A stretch of DNA of 31,088 nt from JBDRKE01 sp043814315 (GCA_043814315.1 JBDRKE010000015.1:1-31088); one strand, 5' to 3'; shown: positions 14,076-22,535, numbered from the stretch's first letter. Notes: a model not told the origin generated them from the letters alone. Translations and numbers: made by a program.

Positions 14076-14078
14076 TAT

Positions 14079-15131
14079 ATGAAAATATTAGTTATTAATA
14101 GCGGCAGTTCTTCCATCAAATACAAACTTTTCCGGATGCCGGGAGACCATCTGGTGCAAAAGGGCGTTATAGAGCATATCGCAGAACCCAACTCCGGGAT
14201 GAGCGACCATTACACCGGCTTAAAAGTGATTTTGAGCAAGGTTGATTCGGTAGATGCGGTGGGCCACCGGGTCGTGCATGGCGCAGAAAAATTCCGCAGG
14301 CACGTTTTAATCGACCCGAGGGTGGTCAAAGAAATAAAGCGCTGTTGCGGGATCGCTCCCTTGCATAACCCGGCGAATTTAGCGGGGATATTGGCGTGCA
14401 AGAAGCTTTTGCCGGGCGTAAAGCAGGTCGCTGTCTTTGATACGGCCTTTCATCAGACATTGCCAGGCTATGCTTACATGTATGGCCTGCCTTATGTGTA
14501 TTATAAAAAACTGAGAATCAGAAAATACGGTTTCCACGGCACCAGCCACGAATACGTGGCCAAAGAAGCAGCGCGGCTGCTGAAAAGGCCGTTAAGCCGG
14601 TTAAAGATCGTCACATGCCATCTCGGCAATGGCTGCAGCATCGCTTGCGTGCGTCAGGGAAAATCCGTAGATACCAGCATGGGGTTTACGCCTCTGGAAG
14701 GGTTGATCATGGGTACGCGTTCGGGAGATATCGACCCGGCGTTAGTCACTTATCTTATGCACAGAATGAGGCTGGATATCCCTAGAATAGATCAAATCCT
14801 AAACAAAAAGAGCGGCCTGTTAGGCATCTCCGGAATAAGCAATGATATGCGTATACTGGAAAAAAAGGCGTTGCAGGGGAATGAGCGTTGTAATTTGGCG
14901 ATAGATATGTTTATCTATAGAATCAGGAAATATATCGGCGCTTATACGGCTGTTATGGGCGGTTTGGATGTATTGGTTTTTACGGGAGGTATCGGCGAAA
15001 ACCAGAAGAGAATTAGGGGAAAGATTGTTCGGGGGTTATTCAGCGGCCTTAAGAAAAAGCCGAGAATTTTGGTCGTTCCCACGGATGAAGAACTTATGAT
15101 TGCCCAAAAGACTTACAAAATAATAAAATAA
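14079..15131 (+). CDS. ackA: Acetate kinase
   Basis: The 350-residue protein carries the acetokinase landmarks in order: ILVINSGSSSIKYKLF, GHRVVHGAEKF, VFDTAFHQ, YGFHGTSHEYVA, CHLGNGCSIA, MGTRSGDIDPALV, VFTGGIGEN and a final DEELMIAQKTY. It makes ATP and acetate from acetyl phosphate and ADP. It is about 50 residues shorter than the usual 400, mainly between the first motifs, but no catalytic landmark is missing. I start at ATG 14079; the frame is open further upstream, but that part is repeat sequence. The partner pta lies upstream. Confidence 0.94.
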   Translation: MKILVINSGSSSIKYKLFRMPGDHLVQKGVIEHIAEPNSGMSDHYTGLKVILSKVDSVDAVGHRVVHGAEKFRRHVLIDPRVVKEIKRCCGIAPLHNPANLAGILACKKLLPGVKQVAVFDTAFHQTLPGYAYMYGLPYVYYKKLRIRKYGFHGTSHEYVAKEAARLLKRPLSRLKIVTCHLGNGCSIACVRQGKSVDTSMGFTPLEGLIMGTRSGDIDPALVTYLMHRMRLDIPRIDQILNKKSGLLGISGISNDMRILEKKALQGNERCNLAIDMFIYRIRKYIGAYTAVMGGLDVLVFTGGIGENQKRIRGKIVRGLFSGLKKKPRILVVPTDEELMIAQKTYKIIK

Positions 15132-15144
15132 ACATGTTAAATGT

Positions 15145-15168
15145 GGATATCCCAATCCCCTGATAACC
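15145..15168. repeat. Fragment of the GGATATCC palindromic repeat
   Basis: GGATATCCCAATCCCCTGATAACC matches the central and 3' parts of the repeat found complete at 177-238 and 19980-20043. It lies in the gap between ackA and panD. Confidence 0.5.
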
Positions 15169-15215
15169 GTATTTAACTTAGCTAAGAACGCATATTATAC
15201 AAGGAGAAAACTAAA

Positions 15216-15566
15216 ATGATGAGGACGGTTTTGAAATCAAAAATTCATAGGGCGCGCGTTACCGAGGCCAACCTGTATTACGAAGGAAGTATCACCATAG
15301 ATAGCCGTTTGATGCAGGCAGCGGATATTCTTGAAGGAGAGAAGGTGGAGGTGCTTAACATTAACAACGGACAGCGCCTGGAAACCTACGCGATCCAGGG
15401 CAAGGCCCAAACAGGAGTGATCTGCCTCAACGGGCCCTCAGCCCGCGGTGTCTGTGTGGGGGATGAGGTTCTTATTCTTTCGTATGTCCTTGCGGATGAG
15501 AAGGAGGCAGGGGCACTCAAACCCAAAATAGTCAAAGTCGATGAAAAAAACCGCATTAAAGATTAA
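15216..15566 (+). CDS. panD: Aspartate 1-decarboxylase
   Basis: The 116-residue protein is PanD, which makes beta-alanine for pantothenate and CoA. It self-cleaves between Gly24 and Ser25 to form its pyruvoyl cofactor; YYEGS is present with exactly that numbering if the first of the two ATGs (15216) is used. Other landmarks are KIHRARVTEANL, ITIDSRLM and TYAIQGKAQTGVICLNGPSAR. AAGGAG lies upstream of the start. The 3' end overlaps the def gene by 26 bases, so the two are coupled, and the run continues into DUF6485 and lipA. Confidence 0.96.
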   Translation: MMRTVLKSKIHRARVTEANLYYEGSITIDSRLMQAADILEGEKVEVLNINNGQRLETYAIQGKAQTGVICLNGPSARGVCVGDEVLILSYVLADEKEAGALKPKIVKVDEKNRIKD

Positions 15567-16089
15567 AGTCTTCGGAGATCCGGTATTAAGAAAAAAAGCC
15601 AAACCGGTAAGAAAAATCACTCAGGAGCACAAAGACATATTAGGCCAGATGGCCAGGCTCATGTATGAATCCAGCGGCATAGGCCTGGCAGCAGCGCAGG
15701 TGGGGCTTGAGGAATCCATGATTGTGGCAGACATAGGCAGCGGCTTGTATAAGCTCATCAACCCTGTGGTTGTGCGAAAAGAAGGAACGCAAATCTTAGA
15801 GGAAGGCTGCCTCAGCGTGCCTGGCGTCTGTATAAAAGTCAAGCGTGCCAAGAAAGTCTTGATTGAGGCACTCGAGGAAAACTCCAGGCCTGTCTCTATT
15901 GAAGCAGAAGGCTTGCTGGCCTGTGTTTTTCAGCATGAGATAGACCATTTAAAGGGGAGGCTCATCGTGGATTATGTGCCTTTGTTTGATAAGTTCAAGA
16001 TTTCTCAAAAATTAAAAGAATTAAAGAAGGGGCCTCAGGATGAAGAATTGTCTGAATCAGAAACAAAATCTCACTTATTGCAGCTGTAG
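15541..16089 (+). CDS. def: Peptide deformylase
   Basis: The 182-residue protein removes the formyl group from nascent proteins. All three metal-site motifs are present: GIGLAAAQ (46-53), EGCLSVP with Cys90, and QHEIDH with His132, Glu133 and His136. The N-terminus (LKIKVFGDPVLRKKAKPV) is typical. The C-terminal 25 residues are a charged tail whose DNA also encodes the start of the next gene. The start at ATG 15541 lies within panD in another frame. Confidence 0.96.
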   Translation: MKKTALKIKVFGDPVLRKKAKPVRKITQEHKDILGQMARLMYESSGIGLAAAQVGLEESMIVADIGSGLYKLINPVVVRKEGTQILEEGCLSVPGVCIKVKRAKKVLIEALEENSRPVSIEAEGLLACVFQHEIDHLKGRLIVDYVPLFDKFKISQKLKELKKGPQDEELSESETKSHLLQL

Positions 16090-16237
16090 TTATCCCTCTT
16101 GTTCGCGCAAGGGCATATGCTGTGAATGCGTTGAGTATCATCGGAACAAGGGGGAAATCCCCGGCTGTTTCTTTCTGCCCGAAATAGAGAAGACTTACGA
16201 CCGTACTATCGGGAATTTCGTAAAAACGCACAGGTGA
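16040..16237 (+). CDS. Cys-rich DUF6485-like protein
   Basis: The 65-residue protein is rich in cysteine in its first half (NCLNQKQNLTYCSCSYPSC, then KGICCECVEYHR) and continues GEIPGCFFLPEIEKTYDRTI. From memory this is the DUF6485 pattern, small proteins with many cysteines probably binding a metal; no function is known to me. It overlaps the def 3' end by 50 bases in another frame, and its stop overlaps the lipA start, so all three should be translated from one message. An AAGGGGCC-like purine stretch lies before ATG 16040. The dense conserved cysteines argue that it is a real gene rather than a by-product of def. Confidence 0.75.
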   Translation: MKNCLNQKQNLTYCSCSYPSCSRKGICCECVEYHRNKGEIPGCFFLPEIEKTYDRTIGNFVKTHR

Positions 16238-17067
16238 TGAATAGAGTGCCTAAGGGCCTGCAGGTTTCCCAGCTATTATCTCAATACAACGTGGCGACAG
16301 TTTGTCAACACGCCCAATGCCCTAACATCACGCGTTGTTTTCACGAAGGCCGGGCTACGTTTATGATTTTGGGCAGCATCTGCACGAGAAGCTGCAGTTT
16401 CTGCGCCGTCTCCAAATCCGGCGCAAGCCCGCTGGGATTGGATACGCAAGAGCCCTTTCGGATCCGCGAAGTGGCCGGGCTATTGAATTTAAGTTATGTC
16501 GTTATCACTTCGGTTACCAGGGATGATCTGCCTGACCTGGGCGCAGCGCAATTTGTCCGTACGATAGAATCGCTGCGTTCTTTAAATCAAGATATCAAAA
16601 TAGAAGTGCTGATTCCTGATTTTCAGGGTAAGGCTTCAAGCCTCAAATGCGTGCTGGAGGCTTCACCCGATGTATTGGCGCATAACCTGGAAACGATTGA
16701 GCGTTTGTACAAGGATGTCAGGCCCGAGGCTGACTATCAGCTTTCTTTAAGATTGCTCGGCCAGGCCAAAGAATGGTATCCCGGTGTCTTGACGAAATCT
16801 TCTCTTATGTTAGGCATGGGAGAGGCAAGGCAGGAGTTGCTTACCGCTATGGAAGATTTGAGGAAGAGTGGTTGCGATATCTTAACTTTAGGCCAGTATC
16901 TGGCTCCTTCAAAAAACCATTATCCTGTTCAGCAGTATATAAGCGCCGAGCAATTTAAGGAGTACGAAGAGATGGCGTTAAGCTTAGGCTTCAAGGCGGT
17001 ACTTGCCGGGCCGTTGGTGCGTAGTTCTTATCGAGCAGAGGAAGTCTATCAGAGAGGAAGGGGTTAG
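16237..17067 (+). CDS. lipA: Lipoyl synthase
   Basis: The 276-residue protein is a radical SAM enzyme inserting sulfur into octanoyl groups to make lipoate. The auxiliary-cluster motif CX4CX5C is at Cys23, Cys28 and Cys34 (CQHAQCPNITRC). The radical SAM motif CX3CX2C is at Cys49, Cys53 and Cys56 (CTRSCSFC), and the late RSSYRAEEV carries the conserved RSSY. Further landmarks are TSVTRDDLPDLGA and LGQYLAPSKNHYPV. I use ATG 16237 (TGATG overlap with the upstream stop); a GTG at 16234 would add one residue. The length is slightly short because of a brief N-terminus. Confidence 0.95.
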   Translation: MNRVPKGLQVSQLLSQYNVATVCQHAQCPNITRCFHEGRATFMILGSICTRSCSFCAVSKSGASPLGLDTQEPFRIREVAGLLNLSYVVITSVTRDDLPDLGAAQFVRTIESLRSLNQDIKIEVLIPDFQGKASSLKCVLEASPDVLAHNLETIERLYKDVRPEADYQLSLRLLGQAKEWYPGVLTKSSLMLGMGEARQELLTAMEDLRKSGCDILTLGQYLAPSKNHYPVQQYISAEQFKEYEEMALSLGFKAVLAGPLVRSSYRAEEVYQRGRG

Positions 17068-17082
17068 TCTCCTTTAAGCACA

Positions 17083-17205
17083 AATGACAAAATTCAAAGC
17101 ACAAAATAAATTTAAAATTCAAATTTCAAAACAAAAGGCTTTTGTTTTTGGATTTTGTGCTTTGTGCTTATTTTGTGCTTTGTGCTTTGTTATTTGAATT
17201 TTGCA
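17083..17205. repeat. Long AT-rich inverted repeat before trxB
   Basis: The left half holds CAAAATTCAAAGCACAAAAT-type units, and the right half their complements (TTTTGTGCTTTGTGCTTATT and so on). A central AAAACAAAAGGCTTTTGTTTT forms the tip. It is the same style as 13928-14075 and 22536-22690. Confidence 0.7.
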
Positions 17206-17212
17206 ACGCATA

Positions 17213-17229
17213 TCAAGACCCGATCTTGA
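17213..17229. repeat. REP-like palindrome (CAAGACC family)
   Basis: TCAAGACCCGATCTTGA is the same motif as at 1265-1279 and 7294-7312. It lies ten bases before the trxB start, where a ribosome site would be expected. Confidence 0.75.
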
Positions 17230-17238
17230 ATATGATAA

Positions 17239-18159
17239 ATGATGTATGACCTTATTATAATCGGCGGTGGGCCTGCGGGTTTAACGGCAGCACTTTATGC
17301 GGGCAGATACCGGCTCAAGACCTTATTATTGGAGAAGATGGGTCTTGGAGGCCAGATCCTTCTTTCCTCGACCATCGAAAATTATCCCGGTTTCCCCGGG
17401 GGGATATCCACACAGGAATTGATGGAAAAGTTCAAGCAGCAGATAGATGAATTGAATATTGAGATACAGATGGAAGAGGTTTTGGGAATTTCGGTTGCCT
17501 CTGGCTCTGTTAAGCCGCTCTATCATGTCAAGGCAAAGGAGAAATCCTTTGAAACAAAGGCCGTGATTATCGCCACAGGCGCTATGCCTAAAAGGCTGGG
17601 TATTCCCGGCGAGAATAAGTTGACGGGAAGGGGCGTTTCCTATTGCGGCACCTGCGACGGCCCGCTGTTTAAGAATAAAGATATTATGGTTATAGGAGGG
17701 GGAGATAGGGCTATCGAGGAGGCGATTTTTTTAACCGGTTATGCCCGAAGCGTGACCGTCGTCCATCGCCGGGATCAATTGCGTGCCTCTAAGATTACGG
17801 AAGAAAAAGCGCAAGGCCTGCCCAATTTAAAATTCCTTCTGGACTCTGTCGTAGAGGAGATTGGGGGGGAGAATAAGGTAGAGGCCCTGCGGGTTAAGAA
17901 CGTCAAGACAAATGCGCTAAGCGTCATTCCCTGTCAGGGCGTGTTTATTTTTGCAGGGATAGTCCCCAACACCGCTTTTATAAATAATCTGTTGAATTTG
18001 GACGGGGAAGGTTTTATAATATCAGGTTCGGACTCAAGCACCACTCGGCCAGGCCTATTCGCCTGCGGCGATTGCGTGAAAAAGAGCTTGTATCAGGTGG
18101 TGACGGCCTGCGGCGAAGGGGCCACTGCCAGCGCCGGAGCTCAAAGGTATCTATTATGA
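17239..18159 (+). CDS. trxB: Thioredoxin reductase
   Basis: The 306-residue flavoprotein has the FAD-binding GGGPAG at 9-14, the redox-active pair Cys136 and Cys139 (YCGTCDG; most relatives have CATC), the NADPH-binding GGGDRAIEEA followed by VVHRRDQLRAS, and the C-terminal FACGDC segment. It passes electrons from NADPH to thioredoxin, such as the TrxA at 11487. Arg replaces the usual Ser in GGGDSA, which is unlikely to abolish function. Two ATGs in a row (17239, 17242) are possible starts. No ribosome site is seen, because a palindrome sits directly upstream. The stop overlaps the pckG start (ATGA). Confidence 0.93.
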   Translation: MMYDLIIIGGGPAGLTAALYAGRYRLKTLLLEKMGLGGQILLSSTIENYPGFPGGISTQELMEKFKQQIDELNIEIQMEEVLGISVASGSVKPLYHVKAKEKSFETKAVIIATGAMPKRLGIPGENKLTGRGVSYCGTCDGPLFKNKDIMVIGGGDRAIEEAIFLTGYARSVTVVHRRDQLRASKITEEKAQGLPNLKFLLDSVVEEIGGENKVEALRVKNVKTNALSVIPCQGVFIFAGIVPNTAFINNLLNLDGEGFIISGSDSSTTRPGLFACGDCVKKSLYQVVTACGEGATASAGAQRYLL

Positions 18160-19952
18160 AAAGTTCCAAATTTCCTACGCACAATCAAAAACTTAAAGAT
18201 TGGGTCGCTAAGATGGCGCGACTTTGCAATCCTAATTCTATTGTCTGGATTGACGGTTCCCCGCAGCAAAAGATGCTTCTGGAAAACGAGGCTGTTTCCG
18301 GCGGCGAGCTCATAAGGCTGTGCCAGAAAGAGCTGCCCGGTTGTTTCCTTCACCGCACCGCCATAGACGATGTTGCGCGCACCGAACATTTGACCTTTAT
18401 ATGCACAAAGAAAAAAAAGGATGCCGGCCCCAACAACAATTGGATGTCCCCGGCTGCCGCTTATAGAAAAGCCAAGGCGATTTTTAAAGACGCCATGGCG
18501 GGAAGGACCATGTACGTTATTCCGTTCTCTATGGGGCCCGTGGGCTCTGCGTTTAGCAAAATCGGCGTGGAGTTGACGGATTCGCGCTACGTGGCGTTAA
18601 ACATGATGATCATGACCAGGGTTGGCGATGAGGTCTTAAGGCAACTGGAAAAGGATGATGCTTTCACAAAATGCCTCCATTCCAAGGCCCAGCTTGATAT
18701 CAACAAAAGGTTAATATTGCATTTTCCCGAAGATAATACGATTTGGAGCGTAGGTTCCGGTTACGGGGGCAATGTGCTCCTGGGTAAAAAATGCCTGTCC
18801 TTACGTATCGCAAGTTTCCTTGCGCGAAAGGAGCGCTGGTTGGCAGAGCATATGCTGATTATGGGGATAGAGGAGCCCAACGGCCATATTGAGTATATCG
18901 CCGCAGCCTTTCCCAGCGCCTGCGGAAAGACAAATTTGGCTATGTTGGTACCGCCCGAAGGCCTGAAGGTCAAAGGTTACCGCATCTGGACAGTGGGGGA
19001 TGACATTGCCTGGATGCGCGTTGATTCGGACGGTTCCCTCTGGGCCATTAATCCGGAGACAGGCTTTTTCGGGGTTGCTCCGGGCACAAATTCTAACTCT
19101 AACCCCAACATGGTGGAAACTGTAAAAAAGGATACCATATTTACGAATGTCCTTTTAAAACCCGACGCAACGCTCTGGTGGGAGGGTGCTGATGGGCCTG
19201 TTCCGACGGAGGGTATTGATTGGCAAGGCAGGCCTTGGAGGCCGGGGCTAAAGGATAATCAGGGTAAACCCGTGTTAGGCGCGCATCCTAATAGCCGTTT
19301 TACGACTCCCATCACGAATTGTCCCTCATCTTCTTTCAGGTTAGAGCAGCACCATGGCGTTCCTATATCCGCTATTATTTTTGGCGCAAGGCGTCAGCAT
19401 GTGGCGCCGCTTGTGTATGAGGCCTTTAACTGGCAGCACGGAGTTTTTGTGGGAGCTACCATGGCCTCGGAGCGCACAGCTGCCCAGGTGGGCCAATTAG
19501 GTGAAGTGCGCAGGGACCCTATGGCGATGCTGCCTTTCTGCGGATACAATATGGCGGATTATTTCAGGCATTGGCTCCAGATGGGCAAGCGCATGCACAA
19601 GCCACCCAAGATCTTCCATGTGAACTGGTTTAGGACCGACGAAAAAGGCAAATTTTTGTGGTCGGGTTTCGGAGAGAATCTGAGGGTTTTAGAATGGATC
19701 CTGGACCGCTGCAACAAAAAGATTGAGGCTGTTCAGACGCCGATAGGTTACGTTCCGCTGGCCTCCCATATCGATATGACAGGGCTTGCGATAGGCGAGG
19801 CAGCGATGCGTAAACTTCTTGAGGTGCGCAAAGCCGATTGGATAGAAGAGTGTAAGGGCATCAAGAGATTCTTTAAAACTTTTAAAAAAGACCTGCCCGA
19901 AGAAATCTGGCAGGAATACGAGAATTTACATACGCGTTTAAAAGAAGCATAA
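18156..19952 (+). CDS. pckG: Phosphoenolpyruvate carboxykinase (GTP)
   Basis: The 598-residue enzyme interconverts oxaloacetate and PEP using GTP/GDP. The P-loop FPSACGKTNL is at 252-261, with the reactive Cys256 and Lys258 characteristic of the GTP class. The second kinase motif GDDIAWM is at 281-287. Further family segments are RTEHLTFIC, PFSMGPVGS, NPETGFFGVAPGTN and FGARRQHVAPLVYEA. The length is normal. I use ATG 18156, which overlaps the trxB stop by four bases; upstream in-frame codons lie within trxB. With pyrophosphatase and Pta/AckA it indicates metabolism centred on PEP and acetyl phosphate. Confidence 0.96.
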   Translation: MKSSKFPTHNQKLKDWVAKMARLCNPNSIVWIDGSPQQKMLLENEAVSGGELIRLCQKELPGCFLHRTAIDDVARTEHLTFICTKKKKDAGPNNNWMSPAAAYRKAKAIFKDAMAGRTMYVIPFSMGPVGSAFSKIGVELTDSRYVALNMMIMTRVGDEVLRQLEKDDAFTKCLHSKAQLDINKRLILHFPEDNTIWSVGSGYGGNVLLGKKCLSLRIASFLARKERWLAEHMLIMGIEEPNGHIEYIAAAFPSACGKTNLAMLVPPEGLKVKGYRIWTVGDDIAWMRVDSDGSLWAINPETGFFGVAPGTNSNSNPNMVETVKKDTIFTNVLLKPDATLWWEGADGPVPTEGIDWQGRPWRPGLKDNQGKPVLGAHPNSRFTTPITNCPSSSFRLEQHHGVPISAIIFGARRQHVAPLVYEAFNWQHGVFVGATMASERTAAQVGQLGEVRRDPMAMLPFCGYNMADYFRHWLQMGKRMHKPPKIFHVNWFRTDEKGKFLWSGFGENLRVLEWILDRCNKKIEAVQTPIGYVPLASHIDMTGLAIGEAAMRKLLEVRKADWIEECKGIKRFFKTFKKDLPEEIWQEYENLHTRLKEA

Positions 19953-19979
19953 CTAGCTTAACGATCCGGTAACTTGTAA

Positions 19980-20043
19980 AGGTTATCGGGTAATCAGGAT
20001 ATCCGGATCTCCAAATCCCGATCGCCTGATCCTCTGATAACCT
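19980..20043. repeat. Intergenic palindromic repeat, copy 2
   Basis: AGGTTATC (19980-19987) faces GATAACCT (20036-20043). The interior runs GGGTAATCAGGATATCC and is clearly homologous to the repeat at 177-238. As there, it occupies the space before a gene start (purC). Confidence 0.7.
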
Positions 20044-20066
20044 GTAAGATTTATTTAATTAAAGAA

Positions 20067-20960
20067 ATGGATAGGACCCCCTTATTATCGACAGAATATA
20101 ATGACCTGAAATTATACAAGCGCGGCAAGGTCAGAGACGTTTATGATTTAAACGACAAACTCTTGATTGTTTCTACGGACCGCATTTCCTGTTTTGACGT
20201 GGTTCTGTCTGACGGCATTCCCCTCAAGGGAAGGGTTCTCACAGGTTTGTCCTGTTTCTGGTTTGATTTTTTAAAAGATGTTCTTCTCAACCATTTTATA
20301 ACCGCTAACTTGAGCCAATACCCTGAGCCTCTAAAGAATTATAAAGCTGAGTTGGAAGGCCGCTCCATGCTGGCCTTAAAGACAAAACCCTTACCCATAG
20401 AGTGCGTGGTCAGGGGTTATCTTTCAGGCTCGGGTTGGAAAGAGTACAAGGAGAGGCAATCCGTGTGCGGGGTTGAGTTGCCTTCGGGTTTAGGCGAATC
20501 CGATAGATTACCGAATCCCATATTCACGCCTTCGACTAAGGCAGATGTCGGCCATGACCTGAACGTGGACCTAAAATATGTCGAGGGGCAGGTCGGCAAG
20601 AAAATTGCCGGCCAGATAAGCGAGATTAGCATCCGGATTTACCAAAAGGCGCACGCCTACGCTCTTTCTAAGGGGATTATTATTGCGGACACAAAATTCG
20701 AATTCGGCCTTCATAACGATAAGCTTATTCTTATTGACGAAGTGCTGACTCCCGACTCCTCGCGTTTTTGGCCCCGGGACCAATACGTTCCCGGAAGGCC
20801 CCAGCCCAGCTTTGATAAGCAGTTTGTGAGGGATTATCTGGAGTCTTTGACTTGGGATAAGACGCCTCCGGCTCCGAAGTTACCTCCGGAGATTATTGCC
20901 AAGACAACAGAGAAATACCTGGAAGCCTATAGAAGGCTGACCGGAAAAGATCTGACATGA
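20067..20960 (+). CDS. purC: SAICAR synthetase
   Basis: The 297-residue enzyme joins CAIR and aspartate in purine synthesis, using ATP. Landmarks in order are YKRGKVRDVYDL, STDRISCFDVVL, IECVVRGYLSGSGWKEY, FTPSTKADVGHD, IADTKFEFG and LIDEVLTPDSSRFWP. This is the longer, about 300-residue form common in many bacteria and yeast rather than the 240-residue form. The start at ATG 20067 has only a weak AAAG before it. No other purine gene is adjacent; a palindromic repeat precedes it and a short inverted repeat follows. Confidence 0.95.
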   Translation: MDRTPLLSTEYNDLKLYKRGKVRDVYDLNDKLLIVSTDRISCFDVVLSDGIPLKGRVLTGLSCFWFDFLKDVLLNHFITANLSQYPEPLKNYKAELEGRSMLALKTKPLPIECVVRGYLSGSGWKEYKERQSVCGVELPSGLGESDRLPNPIFTPSTKADVGHDLNVDLKYVEGQVGKKIAGQISEISIRIYQKAHAYALSKGIIIADTKFEFGLHNDKLILIDEVLTPDSSRFWPRDQYVPGRPQPSFDKQFVRDYLESLTWDKTPPAPKLPPEIIAKTTEKYLEAYRRLTGKDLT

Positions 20961-20962
20961 CA

Positions 20963-21036
20963 TTAGTTCATAGTTCAGAGTTCATGGTTCAGAGTAATAA
21001 ATTTTACCTTGAACTTTGAACCTTGAACACTGAACC
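20963..21036. repeat. Short AT-rich inverted repeat after purC
   Basis: TTAGTTCATAGTTCAGAGTT and following GTTCA units on the left face CTTGAACTTTGAACCTTGAA and ACTGAACC on the right, around AATAAATTTT. It has the same style as the other AT-rich inverted repeats here but a different unit (GTTCA/TGAAC). Confidence 0.6.
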
Positions 21037-21062
21037 AGATAGTTGCAATAATTTTCTTGAAA

Positions 21063-22064
21063 ATGAAATCAACTTTTAAGAAGATTTTTTCGGTTGTCAT
21101 AAGGGTCAGCGTCAGTATAATCCTGCTTGTTCTTTTGCTGAAATTCAATAAGATAGACATGCAGAAAGTGTTATCGGAAATCAAAGGCCTGAACAAGATG
21201 GCTTTGACTTTTTCGTTTTTGATAATGCTGGTCGGTTATGTCTTATGCCTGTTCCGCTGGGAGATGCTGCTTAAGGCGTTAAAGATTCAACTGCCGCTTC
21301 CGAGAGTGGTCGCGTCTTTTTCCGGAGGGCTTTTCTTCAATTTGTTTCTGCCTTCTACTATCGGAGGCGACCTTATGCGCAGCATTGACCTGGCCGCCCA
21401 CACCAAGAGGCCCAAAGAGGTTATTGCTACGGTGTTCCTTGACAGGCTCAGCGGTTATATCGGGCTTGTGATTCTGGCCTTGTCCGCCCTCATCTTTGGC
21501 TGGAGGCTTATTCAGGATCAAGGTGTTTTATGGGCACTCTTCGTGATCTCCTTCTTATTAATCTTTATCCTATTAGTATTATTCAATAATTTCTTATTTT
21601 CTAAAATAAGCCGCCTGCTCAATTGCCTCCATGCCGGCAAGGCCAAGGAGTTATTAATGGATTTGCATCAGGAGATTCATTATTTCAAGGGGCATAAAAG
21701 GACAATTATCGCCAATGTGATTCTTTCGATTCTTATACAGGCCGTCGGACCGTTGACCTTTTTTATCATTGCTGTAGCCCTCGGCCTTAAAATAAACCTC
21801 ATATACTTTTTTATATTCCTGCCCATCATAGGGGCTATTACGCTGTTGCCTATATCCATTGGGGGGCTGGGTTTAAGGGAGGCCACGACAACCCTTTTTT
21901 TTGCCAAGGTGGGCGTGGACACGCATCTGGCCCTTACGATGTCTCTGCTGAACTCCTCTTTTATATTTATCTGCGGAAGCCTAGGAGGCCTTATTTATGT
22001 CCTTACATTACATCATAGACGGCTACAACCTCATCCACCATCCTCTCTTTGCACGCCTCAATAA
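21063..22064 (+). CDS. Flippase-like membrane protein (UPF0104/LPG synthase TM family)
   Basis: The 333-residue protein is almost entirely membrane helices (about eight) and carries the hallmarks of the UPF0104/AglD-like family. These are FRWEMLLKALKIQLPLPRVV, then FFNLFLPSTIGGDLMRS near the first third, and LPISIGGLGLREATT near the end. Members include the membrane domain of lysylphosphatidylglycerol synthase and proteins thought to move or transfer lipid-linked groups. No soluble synthase domain is present here. I choose ATG 21063; an in-frame TTG at 21057 is the alternative. No ribosome site is visible. The 3' end overlaps the NYN-domain gene by 68 bases. Confidence 0.83.
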   Translation: MKSTFKKIFSVVIRVSVSIILLVLLLKFNKIDMQKVLSEIKGLNKMALTFSFLIMLVGYVLCLFRWEMLLKALKIQLPLPRVVASFSGGLFFNLFLPSTIGGDLMRSIDLAAHTKRPKEVIATVFLDRLSGYIGLVILALSALIFGWRLIQDQGVLWALFVISFLLIFILLVLFNNFLFSKISRLLNCLHAGKAKELLMDLHQEIHYFKGHKRTIIANVILSILIQAVGPLTFFIIAVALGLKINLIYFFIFLPIIGAITLLPISIGGLGLREATTTLFFAKVGVDTHLALTMSLLNSSFIFICGSLGGLIYVLTLHHRRLQPHPPSSLCTPQ

Positions 22065-22506
22065 AAAAACAGAGTGCCAGGAAAACGCCCTTTTGAATTT
22101 TATCCGAGTGAATAAGCTTTGCGGAAAATCCGGCAGTCAAGCGACGGTGGTTTTTGACGGGTATAAAGATTTATCCCGGCAGGGCTTCTTGCCTGCGGAT
22201 ATCGATGTCGTTTTTTCCCGCAGAGAGACGGCGGATACGCGGATAAAGAGAATGATTGAGGCAGCCGCCAACCCTAAAAACCTAGTCGTAATTTCAGATG
22301 ATAAAGAGATTATATTCTTTGTCAGGCAGGTACGCGCTCATCCGATGGCCGTAGAAGAGTTTCTGTTTCGCTCTCCTCAGGGACGCAAGCTTCAAGCGGA
22401 CCAGCAGAAAAAATCAAAAAGTTTAGAAGAAGACCCGGGGCCTAAGGTATCTTATAGCCAGATGCAGAAGATTAATCAGGAGATGAGGAAGATATGGCTG
22501 AGGTAG
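21997..22506 (+). CDS. YacP/Rae1-like NYN-domain ribonuclease
   Basis: The 169-residue protein has the PIN-like NYN fold of YacP/Rae1: YIIDGYNLIHH at the start with Asp8, VVFDGYKD, DVVFSRRETADTRIKRMI and VVISDDKEI, then RAHPMAVEEFLF. These supply the acidic residues expected to hold the metal. Rae1 of Bacillus is a ribosome-associated endoribonuclease, so an RNase role is likely by family. The C-terminal 40 residues are charged and probably helical. The start at ATG 21997 lies within the flippase-like gene in another frame; the conserved motif begins five residues in. Confidence 0.82.
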   Translation: MSLHYIIDGYNLIHHPLFARLNKKTECQENALLNFIRVNKLCGKSGSQATVVFDGYKDLSRQGFLPADIDVVFSRRETADTRIKRMIEAAANPKNLVVISDDKEIIFFVRQVRAHPMAVEEFLFRSPQGRKLQADQQKKSKSLEEDPGPKVSYSQMQKINQEMRKIWLR

Positions 22507-22535
22507 TTCGTAGTCCGGAGTAAAACCAAAAGCTT

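Noticed and set aside
14004..14078. Longer N-terminus for acetate kinase
   Set aside because: The added residues come from the AT-rich inverted repeat; the conserved KILVINSGSSS begins at ATG 14079.
18072..18155. Longer N-terminus for the PEP carboxykinase
   Set aside because: The extra 28 residues lie inside trxB, are Arg/Gly-rich and unlike the family; ATG 18156 with the ATGA overlap fits better.
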